DNA of 64,000 nt. It comes from Tenebrio molitor (taxonomy: Eukaryota > Arthropoda > Insecta > Coleoptera > Tenebrionidae). Shown piece by piece: positions 22,845 through 32,234 of the stretch. Numbering within the stretch: the stretch's first letter is position 1; every line of letters begins with the position of its first letter. Below the pieces are notes generated by a model. The model had not been told where the DNA came from. It did not search any database and saw only the letters and a program-made list of their open reading frames with translations. Location of the stretch: positions 12,152,001 to 12,216,000 of the forward strand of contig NC_091055.1 in the NCBI RefSeq assembly GCF_963966145.1, in the 5' to 3' direction. A program made the position numbers and the translations under genes.

Positions 22845-25398
22845 TTAAACATTATCAGCATCAGGGTCTGTTTCATCTAAGTCAGGATCAACAGGGTCAT
22901 TATCGTTTACTTTTAAATTTTTATAAAAGTCGTGGAAAACGCAATCTATTAATGGAAGTAAATCCATCAAATCTTTTTTTTTAACTGCACTAATAGGCAA
23001 CGTGGTTTCTGAAACGACTGAAACTTTTTTAATTCCGGAATGGCTTTGGAACATTTTTCACGGCGGCGAAAAGAAAGGGTTTTGAACTGATCTTCTTCGT
23101 TTAAACTGGTCTTAAAAAATAATTCATACGGAGAACCATGTCTATATTGAAACCACTGTGTATTTTTCCAATAAAACTTTTCCCCGTTTGTGTCAGTTTT
23201 TTTTACAATAAAAGGGCCATTGTTTTTAGCTAGTGAGGCAAAGTCAAAAAAATCTTTTAAATTCATGTGCTTAACTGCAAATGGCTTATGCCTTTTACAC
23301 GTCCTAATTAGTTGTACCCAATCAATTAAATGATTTATTTTTAAACTTGTTTTTTTCTTTTTTTTCTCAATCAAAGCGTGATCACTGTCACACTCCATGT
23401 GAGTATGACCAGCGACCAGAAATTTGTGATTGATAATTTTTAATGTAGAAAAACTGGAAATTGCGTATAAAAACATTAAGGCCACGTTATTATTTTTATT
23501 CTGTCCCCCACAAGTGTCCGAATAAAATGTTATTTCGCTAACATTTTGTGGGATGTTTTTAAGCAAGTTAAAAATGCAAGAGGCAATTTGGTTTGACCCT
23601 CTTCCTTAAATTGTCTCATCCCACAGATAACATGTCACCTCGTCATTTGCCAGATTATGGGCAGTCAGGTTAAATGACCACAATTGTCTTTTGTAAAAAG
23701 ACACCGATGTGCTCAGGTAAGGGGTGGGTAGACATTGTTGCAAGTCAAATGCAAAAGCCATTTTTTGGGGGTCTTCTTTTGATTGGGCTTTGTCTAATCT
23801 TTTCATTTCATATGCTTTCTCAGCCGCGATGTGATGAGCGTCTCTTTCAGCTATTAAACTGTTTTTCTCTTCTGCATTGTCATTGCTAATTATTTTCATT
23901 TTGAAAAGATCACATTTGTGACATGTGTCGGTTTTTGGTTGTTTAAACGTAAGATTCAAACTATGAAAAATTCTTAGATAAACAGATAAAGAAACAGGAT
24001 TAGGAAGGTTCTGCTCTTTGTACAAAGAATACATTTTCGAAATCGATAAATCTGTACTTAAATATTTTTTTGATGTGGTTTGACGGCAATAGTGACTCTC
24101 ATATGCTGGGAATTGATTTATGTGAATTTTAACTTGTTCAATTTGGTCAGACTGAATTTTATTTTTTGGCGGAACTAATCGTCTCTGATCACCTAGCAGA
24201 ACACCAGCAGGAGACATTTTTTTCTTTTTAATAATCAACTCAGTAAACCCTTTCTTTTCCCCTAACGTGTTAATGAAACATGATTTGCACACTTGGATTC
24301 TTTTGTTTCGTATACAAAAGTGGTATTTACAAGTAACTTTTTTTTTTACTAAATCCGTTTTTTGTGATTTTTTTGGATTCATTTCTATTGCGGAATTAAT
24401 GAAATAAGCTCGTTTGTCCCTACTACCTAAACTCCAATATTCCTTAAAAACAATAAGTCTTTCTTCATCAATTAACCTTTCGCGACATTTCATGCGACAA
24501 AGATTAAGTGGAATCATTTCTCGTTCTGAAACTACTTTATTTTTTATTGTAGTGTACTTTTTACCAGTGTTTCTTAGTGTTTTTCTTGTTTCTCGATCTT
24601 TTCTGATGTCTTTAAACTGTCGACTTTTACTGGATGCAGGTTTATGCGGTGTCTGATTGTGTTCGCACGTGGCAGTTTCGATTGTAGTATCTTCTCTTGT
24701 TTCAACAACCTCCTTTCGTAAAGGTAGCGATTGTTCCGTATTTTTCTTCTTTTTGCCTAAACGGAACGGAAAAAAATGATTCTTTATGTAATTTAAATTG
24801 TTTGGTGATAATTGTGTAAATAATGATTAAGTTTATTATCACCGATATCTCTTTCCGATTCGTCAGAAGATGACCCAGAAAGATCCCCTAAAGTCACAGT
24901 AGGATCTACGTCGCTGTCGTCTGAAAGTTGTAGATCTAAAAAATAGAACAAAGTGATTATAATAGTTATTTATTTAACGAGTTCGTGTGTAAATTGGGCT
25001 TTTTTTTGCATGAGTGGGTCAGTTTAAAGGCCCACGAGTGCAAAAAAAAGTCCAATTGACACACGAACGAGTTGAATACAACGTTTTTTTGTTCGACGAG
25101 ACACTTAAAGGCTCTGAAATCGCTTAAAATATTTAAAATTGGCTTGGCATTTCGTTTGACAAGTTTTGACATTTATCAAAATCCGACAGTGTCGAAAAAA
25201 AAATTAAATTATTTTTTGTTACATTTCGTTACTAAAAAATATAAAATTAAAAAACTTCTTACCTAGATATAGACATCTGTCGTTTTCGGTCTCTTGTTTA
25301 TCATTAGAAACAGAAGGCACTGGCACGTTTTCGTTTATTTTAGAATTAACATTTTGCCGTATATGGTTAACAAATTCAGATTGCCGATTGAATGACAT
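22845..25398 (-). pseudogene. Putative DDE-like transposase (DUF7869-type)
   Basis: Exon 1 runs 25398-25263 ('MSFNRQSEFVNHIRQNVN'). Exon 2 starts at 24935 ('LQLSDDSDVDPTVTLGDL', acidic), and exon 3 at 24756; the splice phases join in frame. Exon 3 has a basic region ending 'RNTGKKY', then 'CRMKCRERL', 'KCDLFKMK', 'FAFDLQQCLPTPYLSTSVSF', 'TFYSDTCGGQNKNNN' and 'VAGHTHMECDSDHALIEK'. This order occurs in a large family of insect proteins called DUF7869, which I believe has an RNase-H-like fold. Candidate catalytic residues are the Asp of FDLQQ, of YSDTC and of ECDSD. Defects are one TAA after 'LWDETI' (23606) and one frameshift near 23050. The C-terminus is acidic. Transposase role is inferred from the flanking TIR and TSD. 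Confidence 0.7.
24976..25073. repeat. 98-bp hairpin in the intron
   Basis: The two halves are imperfect reverse complements ('TTCGTGTGT', then a run of T, and the mirror image) with a loop near 25020-25030. It lies in the first intron of the CGGQNKN gene, so it is either a small fold-back MITE or a structural part of the intron. Confidence 0.75.
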
Positions 25399-25946
25399 TT
25401 TCAACGCGGTGATCGTGAATAAAAGCAGATTAGAACTGACTAACTTTGGAAAGAAAAGGCCGTTGTAACTGAAAAAACTTCCGCGCAAAAACGAAGCGAG
25501 GGCGACGTGAGTAGATAATGAGCTTCTTAGAATTCTATAAAATAATAAACAGTATGCCCGTGTTCATTTAGGCATCTCAAGTGATCAGTAAAAACACACG
25601 TGCGAAAATGGATACATTTATATACCCAAATCAACTGTTTAAACCCAAGTCGGGAAGAAATGGTTAAGTAAAGTTACTATGTTTAACTTGCTAAATGTGT
25701 AGTCCAAAAAATAATTAAGTTGATTTATTGAGTTTTTTAGAACCAACAATTGGACAAGTCGAGTTACGAAAACTGAACAAAAAAAATGAAGATGCCTAAT
25801 ATCACACACCGATTTTACAATGTAACGAAAGGGGACTGGACTTAACCAATTTAACACAATTTACATTATAATCTGAGGAAGGTGTAAACATTGTTAACTC
25901 ATTTTTGAAATTATTTGACTTACCTACTTTTTCACGACCACCACAG

Positions 25947-26610
25947 AATTTTTCTTTTACAGTGTATAAATTGAGACCTAACCTGCATTTAGATTTTGCT
26001 GCAACTCTTTAAACGACGAGGTGGCCTCAAATTTTGATAAACTTTTTAATTTATTTTGCGATTTATTCCAAATATCTTTTAGTTTGCAAATTTGAATTTT
26101 TTGTTTTCCATTTAGAAAATATATTTTTTTCTTCCTGGGAGTCAATTCCGATACCGTTCTGCAATTAATTTCTTTTAATATTGAAAATTACTTAGTACGT
26201 TTGGTGTCATTTTTGGCCGTTCTGGAGACAAACGCCGCTTTTGAAAGTTTATACGTGGTGACTGGATTTTCATTACACTTACTCTCAAAAGAAATGTCCG
26301 AATTGATTGACGTTTCTGCTGCAACAGTATTAGCGATGGGTAGTGGATTTGTCAAAGTACCTATATTTTCTATAATTTTGATATTTTTATGATTATTAAA
26401 AATTTTAGGTATTGCAAATTTATTTAAGCGCAAAGACATTTTCGGCCTATACAATTGTTGTCAATTTTTGCGATTTTATTAGGATTTATTGTATCAAACT
26501 AGGCTTTTCTTTTCAAGAGGTGCGTTTGGGATAGCAAAAAAATATTTATTAGGTTTTAGCCCACTTGCAGTTACAAATTTGTTAGGACATGTTGAAACAG
26601 TATAAGAATC
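25947..26610 (-). pseudogene. P-element/THAP9-like transposase, 5' part
   Basis: A degraded THAP zinc finger appears near 26490-26600: 'TVSTCPNKFVTASGLKPNKY' then 'FFAIPNAPLEKK'. The first zinc Cys of C-x4-C seems to be Tyr. The next piece (26188-26454) is open. A candidate 43-bp intron leads to 'TVSELTPRKKKIYFLNGKQK' and 'SSFKELQQNLNA' (near 25990-26150). The AATT at 25947-25950 marks the insertion beyond which 21140-22142 continues. The exon model is inferred from fragments and splice-like sites. Confidence 0.5.
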
Positions 26611-26879
26611 ATGTGTCTTTTTTGATGACGTTATTGCCACTAGGTTATTACATATTTTCACTTGGGAAAATTTGAATAACTCTTTTTTTTGTGTGACTGA
26701 AAGTCTCCTCGGTCTTACTCACTTACACCAACGTCTCGAGGGTGTAACAGTGATGAAAAATATAACGTCTAACAGGCACGGTAAAATTCCAGGAGTTGAA
26801 TGGAAACGCTTATGCAAGTTACAAGAGTTTAATTCCCCACGATAGGTTTTACAGTGTGAAAACGACAACTATTTAAACA
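26611..26879. other. No gene recognised
   Basis: Presumed 5' flank of the P-element relic; no terminal repeat found. Confidence 0.3.
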
Positions 26880-27270
26880 GGACAACCTATATGCTCAATC
26901 CGCCGAAGCGTAGGGTCGTTGACCCTCGTGGACGAAGTCTCGATCCGCCGCAGCGTACGGTTGGAGTTCTCTCTGGACGTCTCCTCCAGCCGATACGGAC
27001 TTCCTCCACAGGCTCGCCAACACCTGTTGCACTGGGAAAACACCCCCTAATCTCCCCCTTTGGATACAAACACACACACTCGGCGCTACGATCGTGAAGC
27101 CCCCGAAATGGCGTCGGTTCCACCTTTCATACCTTTTGCCCCTTCTCTCGTAATTTCGTCGCGACCGGTACCGGAAGTCGGGGTCCGAGAGCCCGTTCTG
27201 GAACGTTCGCAAACCTTCTAGAAATTACGACTTGCCGCGAAATTTAAATCGTAAGAGTAGCCTTACAAGA
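26880..27270. repeat. GC-rich LTR-like module, copy B
   Basis: GC-rich block whose end (a GGAACGTT box, TTCTAGAA, then 'CGCGAAATTTAAATCGTAA') aligns with the end of copy A at 7040-7180 in the same orientation. Overlapping short ORFs on both strands look like composition effects. I read it as a diverged LTR relic with low confidence. Confidence 0.3.
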
Positions 27271-27960
27271 TTCAGAACCACACAATTACAATTTATATCA
27301 CACTAAGTGAAATAAAAATACAAAAATCTTTGGCTTATAATGATGTTTACATAATATTGTTATTGATTTAAAAAAAGCACTGTTATCAGTATCACACTTA
27401 ATTCAGGCAATTAATAAGACACTGACCTCTATCTTAACTTTATTCATTCTAATTAAACTTCGGATATTCGGACACAGTCTTCGACACAGGAATGACAGAT
27501 GTATTCCGAAGTGGAGAATTCATCATTGTGGAATTCCACCAAATAAGGCAGGAGCTACACAGACATCGATCGTTGACAATCGAGTAATATCGATCGTTCG
27601 TCATCAAGTTTTCACTCGATGCACAGCTATACAGAATAGAGCGCTGTAAAGTGACATCGAGTTAAACCACGAAACACCAGGCGCATTTTGAGGTTATATG
27701 TATACATATTGCATATTTCAAATTATATGTTCGTTTCGTGGTAATAAAATTGAATAGTGAATTTTAGTGATTTCAGGTGAATTTCAAAATAAAAAAAATA
27801 GGTTAGGTCAGGTCACCTGAGTCAGCTTAGCGCTTGTATGCAGGTTGCTACTGCGCTTGTGCAGCTGATTTGCTTCATGAAGCATGGTGTAAAATTTAGA
27901 ATCCGTTCGAAATTTCAAACACTCGTTCCTTTACTCTCCGTCGAACGATGATGCTTTACT
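27271..27960. other. No gene recognised
   Basis: AT-rich, with several ATCGATCGTT-like repeats at 27565-27605. No coding signal. Confidence 0.4.
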
Positions 27961-27962
27961 TC

Positions 27963-28578
27963 CTACAACATAAAATTACAAAAATCACACATATAATCAT
28001 TAAGCGTATCTGCCCCAGTACAGTCTTTATGCGCCCACTTCCCGCATATGGTGCACCTGAACCAAGTCTCGCGACCTTTACCATAGTCACCACAAATAAT
28101 GGAATTTTCACCATCATGATCCTTATTGGTGGTTCTTTTATAATTGAGAATCATCTGAAAAAAGAAAAAACGCACATAAACCACTTTGTTTTGTGGGTGG
28201 TCTTATTGCCCCATTATTTGACTCTTAAAAACATTTTAAATATGTAATCTGTAATATTCAATAAGACAATCAAATACATACTAAACTGTGTTATAATAAT
28301 CTTATATTAAACACAAAAATTTTCATTGCAATATCTTTGTTTAAATTATTTTTATACTTACTTTTACTTACACCTAAAATTAGATAAAAACTCAGGCTTT
28401 GGCTTTTTATTTTATAAAACACTAACTGATGTCACCACAACGACCATTTTTGCTATACAACTTATTCTTCCCTCTAGAAGATGGCAGCACCCGATTTTGA
28501 AGGAAATAAGAACGCGGTTTTTAAAATATAGGGGTGGCCTTATTGCCCCTGGTGGCCCCATTGCCCCGGTTTCCCCTA
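27963..28578 (-). pseudogene. Pogo-like element remnant: 5' terminus plus C-terminal zinc finger exon
   Basis: The last exon reads 'SIICGDYGKGRETWFRCTIC', 'GKWAHKDCTGADTLNDYMCD' and 'FCNFML', a PHD-like zinc finger found at the C-terminus of many insect pogo/Tigger transposases. A 'TTTTTTCAG' acceptor precedes it at about 28155. On the minus strand, 28578 begins 'TGTAGGGGAAACCGGGGCAA', and GGGGCAATA motifs repeat near 28215, 28545 and 28565, as in pogo-type termini. The DNA-binding and catalytic parts are absent, so this is an internally deleted copy. Confidence 0.55.
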
Positions 28579-28861
28579 CACGTGCCCAGTCTGTTTTGTT
28601 TTTATTTGTAGTTCAAGAGAAATACTACTTTAATAGACGCGACGTTTTTACCTACTTGCTGTTGTGTGTTTTGACACTTTTATATCATCTCTTGTGGCTC
28701 TTCCATTTACTTTCACCTTGTTGTGCTGTAAAAGTTTTCTCAATTTCCTTATTGCATAGTTGGAAAATTTTTACCCAAACATTTTTTTAGTCCCTTCTCA
28801 AAGTCATCATAATGGTTTTTTATGTGTTCAATTAAACAGAGCGTGCAATTTTTATTATTAT
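28579..28861. other. No gene recognised; target of nested LINE tails
   Basis: Minus-strand ORF 28749-28934 crosses the R4 tail junction and is not a real gene. The TTATTATTATT at 28852-28861 is the left part of the TAA-type target of the R4-like copy. Confidence 0.4.
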
Positions 28862-29702
28862 TCGTATCCCACCTCCACCCGGCGGCACGGCAATTTTGCC
28901 GGAGTACATACACTATTACGGATATTACTATCAAGTAATAGTGCAGTGCTTATCAACATAATTGCCGGCGTCTCGCCTCCGCATTTTGACTTTGTTGTGT
29001 ATTATGTTCTGTGTCAATGTTAAGGAACTTCCTCACGATGTGACATGAGTATAATAATATACCTTTTTGAATTTCAACTACCAATGTGTTATCTAAATCC
29101 AGAATTTTTAAATTTTTAAAAAGAGATTGCGGTACTATTCCCGTTGCTGAAATTACAAGTGGTAAAATCGAAATTTTTTCTAAACGCCAAAGATTTCTCA
29201 TAGCAACGGAGAGCTCTAAATATTTATTAATTTTTGTGTTATATGTCTGTGTTATATTATGTGAATTTGGAACAGCTATATTTAAAAGATATGCTTGCTT
29301 TTGTTGTTTATTTAAAATTATAATGTCTGGTCTGTTATGCTTAATATGAATGTCAGTTAAAATTGTTCTATCAAAATATAACTTATAACTGTCATTTTCC
29401 AAACAACTTTCTGGTGTATAACTATAATGTGGTTGTGTATTCTTTAACAAATTGAATTTAACAGCTAAATTCATGTGTATAATTTTAGCGAATATATCGT
29501 GACGTTTTTTATATCCGCTTTGAGCCAAAACGGTGCAAGAAGAAATGATGTGTTCAATTGTTTCCCCTTCAGTTCCGCAAATCCTACATTTATCAATTAT
29601 CGATTATAAACCGCATATGTGTTTTTTATAATTTCTTGTATTTATAACACGATCTTGTATTGCAAATATAAAACCCTCCGTCTCAGGGTGAATATTTGAT
29701 TT
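28862..29702 (-). pseudogene. R4/Dong-like LINE, 5'-truncated copy
   Basis: The ORF piece 28953-29528 is almost identical to the end of the plus-strand copy at 50745-51640. It includes a zinc knuckle upstream and the restriction-like endonuclease signature 'RPDIIILNKQQKQAYLLNIA' (PD..(D/E)xK type; the plus-strand copy has Asp where this has Asn). The 3' end 'GGTGGGATACG' matches the plus-strand copy too. The 5' end is cut near 29702. It sits inside a (TTA)n run: TTATTATT on the left and (TTA)n on the right. Dong elements are known to favour TAA repeats. Confidence 0.8.
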
Positions 29703-29925
29703 TTATTATTATTATTATTATTATTACTACCTAATATGAGTAGAGCTTATAAAGCTATATTACTCAGAGATAAAGAAAATTGATATTACCAGCCGAAATG
29801 ATCATCCAAGCGATTCTTAAATATATTTACACTTTCAGACTCAATAAGTTATGTAGGAAGCATATTCCAGTGGTTAACAACGCGCACAGATAAGAAATTT
29901 TGCCTGACAGTCGCTTTATATTTTT
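29703..29925 (-). pseudogene. CR1-like LINE C-terminus and tail
   Basis: Minus-strand reading 'QNFLSVRVVNHWNMLP', a stop, 'LIESESVNIFKNRLDDHF' is the standard C-terminus of CR1/L2-type LINEs ('F..RVVN.WN.LP....AP.VN.FK.RLD'). A (TAA)n tail follows at 29703-29735 and has received the R4-like copy. Confidence 0.65.
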
Positions 29926-30014
29926 AATCCCATAAAAATTAATCCCATAAAAATAAAAAAAATATATTACAAAAACAAAATTAACATTAACTTCAGATAT
30001 TTTTTTTTTTAATT

Positions 30015-30671
30015 TTACTTTTCATAGTATTTAAATAAATTTTTCTTAACATCATCTACCTCTATGTAGAGATTCTGTTTAGGTAAGGGAGCAATATCCC
30101 ATAGTAATGCAATGAACGTTATATCTTTGGGTTCGAGTATTCCTTCTGCTAATGAAAATGTGTTTTTTCTTTGAAAAAAAGGGTGCGCGTAATGGTTAAG
30201 CTTATCATAAAAGTTAGTAAACCATTTTTCAAATCCAGTTAGCTGTACACCCCATTTTTCCATTGAAGTTGGATGCTTTTGCATAAAACGTGCAAATCTT
30301 CGAGCTCGTGATGTGGTATCATCGAAATTTACGTAATTTCTATCATAGTAATCAATAAATGAACGCAGTTCTATAAATCCTTGTTTTTCGAGTTTTTCAA
30401 AATTTAATTGGGCCAAAACCTTTTCTTTCGCATCTAATTGCACTTGCATCAATTTTTTTTCAAGTTGGTTCACTTTTATTTCCGCTTCAAGTTGGTTCAC
30501 TTTTTTTTCCGCTTCAAGTTGGTTCACTTTTTTTTCCGCTTCAAGTTGGTTCACTTTTTTTTCCGCTTCAAGGTGCTGTTCTCGTTCTCTTAATTTGAGT
30601 ATAACGCGTTCTTCTGGTGTCAGTTTATCTAAAATATTTGCGTATAGTTGTTCTGGTTCCATTTTTGGCAT
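30015..30671 (-). CDS. Unrecognised coiled-coil protein with 9-residue repeats
   Basis: I do not recognise this gene. The first ATG is at 30671, giving 218 codons with no break. An N-terminal segment ('LYANILDKLTPEERVILKLR') leads into four tandem copies of EAEKKVNQL, one with I for K, predicted as coiled coil. A long helical stretch ends 'LEKQGFIELRSFIDYYD', and a globular C-terminal half follows ('SRARRFARFMQKHPTSMEKW', 'HPFFQRKNTF', 'PLPKQNLYIEVDDVKKNLFK'). No signal peptide or membrane segment is seen. The stop is followed five bases later by a run of about 13 A. It is flanked by a CR1-like tail on one side and a Jockey-like tail on the other. It could be a host retrogene, or an accessory ORF of an element I do not know. 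Confidence 0.6.
   Translation of the reverse strand: MPKMEPEQLYANILDKLTPEERVILKLREREQHLEAEKKVNQLEAEKKVNQLEAEKKVNQLEAEIKVNQLEKKLMQVQLDAKEKVLAQLNFEKLEKQGFIELRSFIDYYDRNYVNFDDTTSRARRFARFMQKHPTSMEKWGVQLTGFEKWFTNFYDKLNHYAHPFFQRKNTFSLAEGILEPKDITFIALLWDIAPLPKQNLYIEVDDVKKNLFKYYEK
30461..30568 (-). repeat. Four 27-bp tandem units
   Basis: Units start at 30461, 30488, 30515 and 30542 and encode the EAEKKVNQL repeat in frame. Near identity at DNA level, including silent sites, points to recent expansion or homogenisation. Confidence 0.9.
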
Positions 30672-30689
30672 TTTTGACTCCAAACCACA

Positions 30690-31065
30690 GCTCCGTACTC
30701 CGTACTAAAAAATTTTTTAACAAACTTCCGGTGAAAATAACAAAAACCATTAATGAAAAGATGCTGTTGAGTAAAATCAAATCATATCTTATAGAAAAAC
30801 AATTTTATTCGTTTGAAGAGTTTTTAGAGAACAAATTCACTGATTTTACATGATATGGGTGCACAAAGTCTTGTAGTTGATCAATAATTTTTCTTTGCTT
30901 TCATTTTTGCTCTTTTACTTCTTATTAATTATAATTTGATGTACATATATTATTATGCTTAGTTGAATTTTTTAGCTGCATTCTCTTATAGGTAGTTAAA
31001 TCTAGTTGGTTGACGTGTGCAAATACGCTGTATCTTGGCATGAATAAACTTATTATTATTATTAT
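30690..31065 (+). pseudogene. Jockey-group LINE C-terminus with (TTA)n tail
   Basis: The plus strand reads 'KKFFNKLPVKITKTINEKML' then 'KSYLIEKQFYSFEEFLENK' and stops at 30853. This is the usual final segment of Jockey-group LINE proteins ('FN.LP..IK....KFK..LK.YL....FYS..EFL'). A 3' untranslated region runs to an AATAAA at about 31043 and TTATTATTATTATT near 31050. It is 5'-truncated: no RT remains. Confidence 0.6.
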
Positions 31066-31090
31066 ATTGTGCAGTGGTCAAAGTTAGCCT

Positions 31091-31308
31091 ATAGGGTTAT
31101 TGTTTTCCGGGTTGTGCCGCGGTCGTCTGGATTGCTGGGTAGCTGACGTTTCAATAGCCATGCTGCTATCTTCTTCGGAGCTTGTAAATAAACTGTAAAT
31201 AAACAGTTTATTTACAAGCTCCGAAGAAGATAGCAGCATGGCTATTGAAACGTCAGCTACCCAGCAATCCAGACGACCGCGGCACAACCCGGAAAACAAT
31301 AACCCTAT
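31091..31308. repeat. Perfect fold-back with 106-bp arms
   Basis: 31091-31196 and 31203-31308 are reverse complements by eye over their whole length, with a 6-bp spacer AAATAA. AAAGTTAGCCTAT flanks the unit directly at 31080-31092 and 31340-31352, like a 13-bp TSD. A 31-bp tail ('GACAACGGCCGTGAAAACCT' and on) lies between the right arm and the second repeat. Confidence 0.92.
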
Positions 31309-31683
31309 TGACAACGGCCGTGAAAACCTGCATTCGATTAAAGTTAGCCTATGTCCTCCAAACCTGTCGTCACGTCGTATTTAAAAAAAAGTGACATCAC
31401 CGCCTAGTTTTAGAACTTTAGAAGTGTAAATTAGGTCACCCCTTAGTTTACGATTAGTAGGGCCCGGATTTTAGGCAATTTAAAGTCGGAAATAGGTGCC
31501 TAAAATAGTCCCTTAAACTACTGCAAATAGTCCCTTAAAAACTGAAAATAAGCCACATTAGGTCCTTAAAGTTGTGGTTAATTAAATTTAAAAATGGGTT
31601 TTTAAAGTTTTAAGTAAGTACACCCAACAAGATATTTACTAATTATTCTTTATTAATTAATATATCATCTACCTACAAGTTTG

Positions 31684-31788
31684 TTAGTTATATGTTATAT
31701 ACATACTCGTATTTACATTGCATACAATATATTGCTCTAAATTTTCTATTCTAAAACATTGTCTGTTATCCACCAAAATGAACTTATA
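31684..31788 (-). pseudogene. hAT transposase C-terminal end
   Basis: 'KFILVDNRQCFRIENLEQYI' then 'VCNVNTSM' is the end of the hATC dimerisation domain. It continues the piece at 39498-39880, from which a Tc1 element (31789-39495) has separated it. Rejoining is off by one base, so the copy was probably already decayed. Confidence 0.6.
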
Positions 31789-31828
31789 CACTGACCGGCA
31801 AAAAAAGTGGGACACCAAGAAAAATAAT

Positions 31829-32039
31829 TGTTTGACCCGGTGAGGTCGAATGTTTTTGAATAAAGACTTGTTAATAATAATAACAATTTATTAACGTTTT
31901 ACCAGCTCACTCCGTTCGAAGTGTGCTGGCTGAGGTACAGATCTCGAATGTTGGTAAAAGGTGGACAGGCTTAAACTAAATTTACAATTGCAAGGGGGGA
32001 GGTAACGGCCCTTTCAGGTAGAATTTCTAGGATTATACA
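31829..32039 (-). repeat. BEL/Pao 3' LTR
   Basis: 211 bp; carries AATAAA on the coding strand ('CGTTAATAAATTG'). Pairs with 37801-38011. Confidence 0.93.
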
Positions 32040-32234
32040 TATTCCCCCCGTTGAAGGTATCAAGAATTGAGCTTCAAGTACATAATGAGTAGGTTAAGCA
32101 ATACATAATTCTGAATACAGTAATCACTATGACAGAATTTACGGGAAAACAACAATACATATGATGAAACGAATGTCTGAACATATTGGATTATTCACTT
32201 CACTAAATTGCCCTTCACATAATACACTTTCACT

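Larger units (their letters stand above)
22143..25946 (-). mobile_element. 3.8-kb DNA transposon with TIRs, AATT duplication and CGGQNKN protein
   Basis: The left end 'CTGTGGCGGTCGTGAAAAAG' continues for about 29 bp as the complement of the right end, with one mismatch noted. AATT flanks both sides (22139-22142 and 25947-25950). If the element is removed, the P-element reading runs through 'KRKINTWAPADKAFAL'. The element holds one minus-strand gene with at least three exons. A 4-bp TSD recalls Sola-type transposons, but I cannot confirm the family from sequence alone. Confidence 0.8.

Noticed and set aside
25639..25857. Hydrophobic minus-strand ORF
   Set aside because: It lies in the 5' region of the CGGQNKN element, has no homology that I know and is AT-driven.
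26887..27212. An Arg-rich host protein on the minus strand
   Set aside because: GC-rich composition opens several frames at once, none with known similarity.
31084..31314. A 76-residue ORF across the fold-back
   Set aside because: It reads through both arms of a palindrome and so encodes sense and antisense of one segment.
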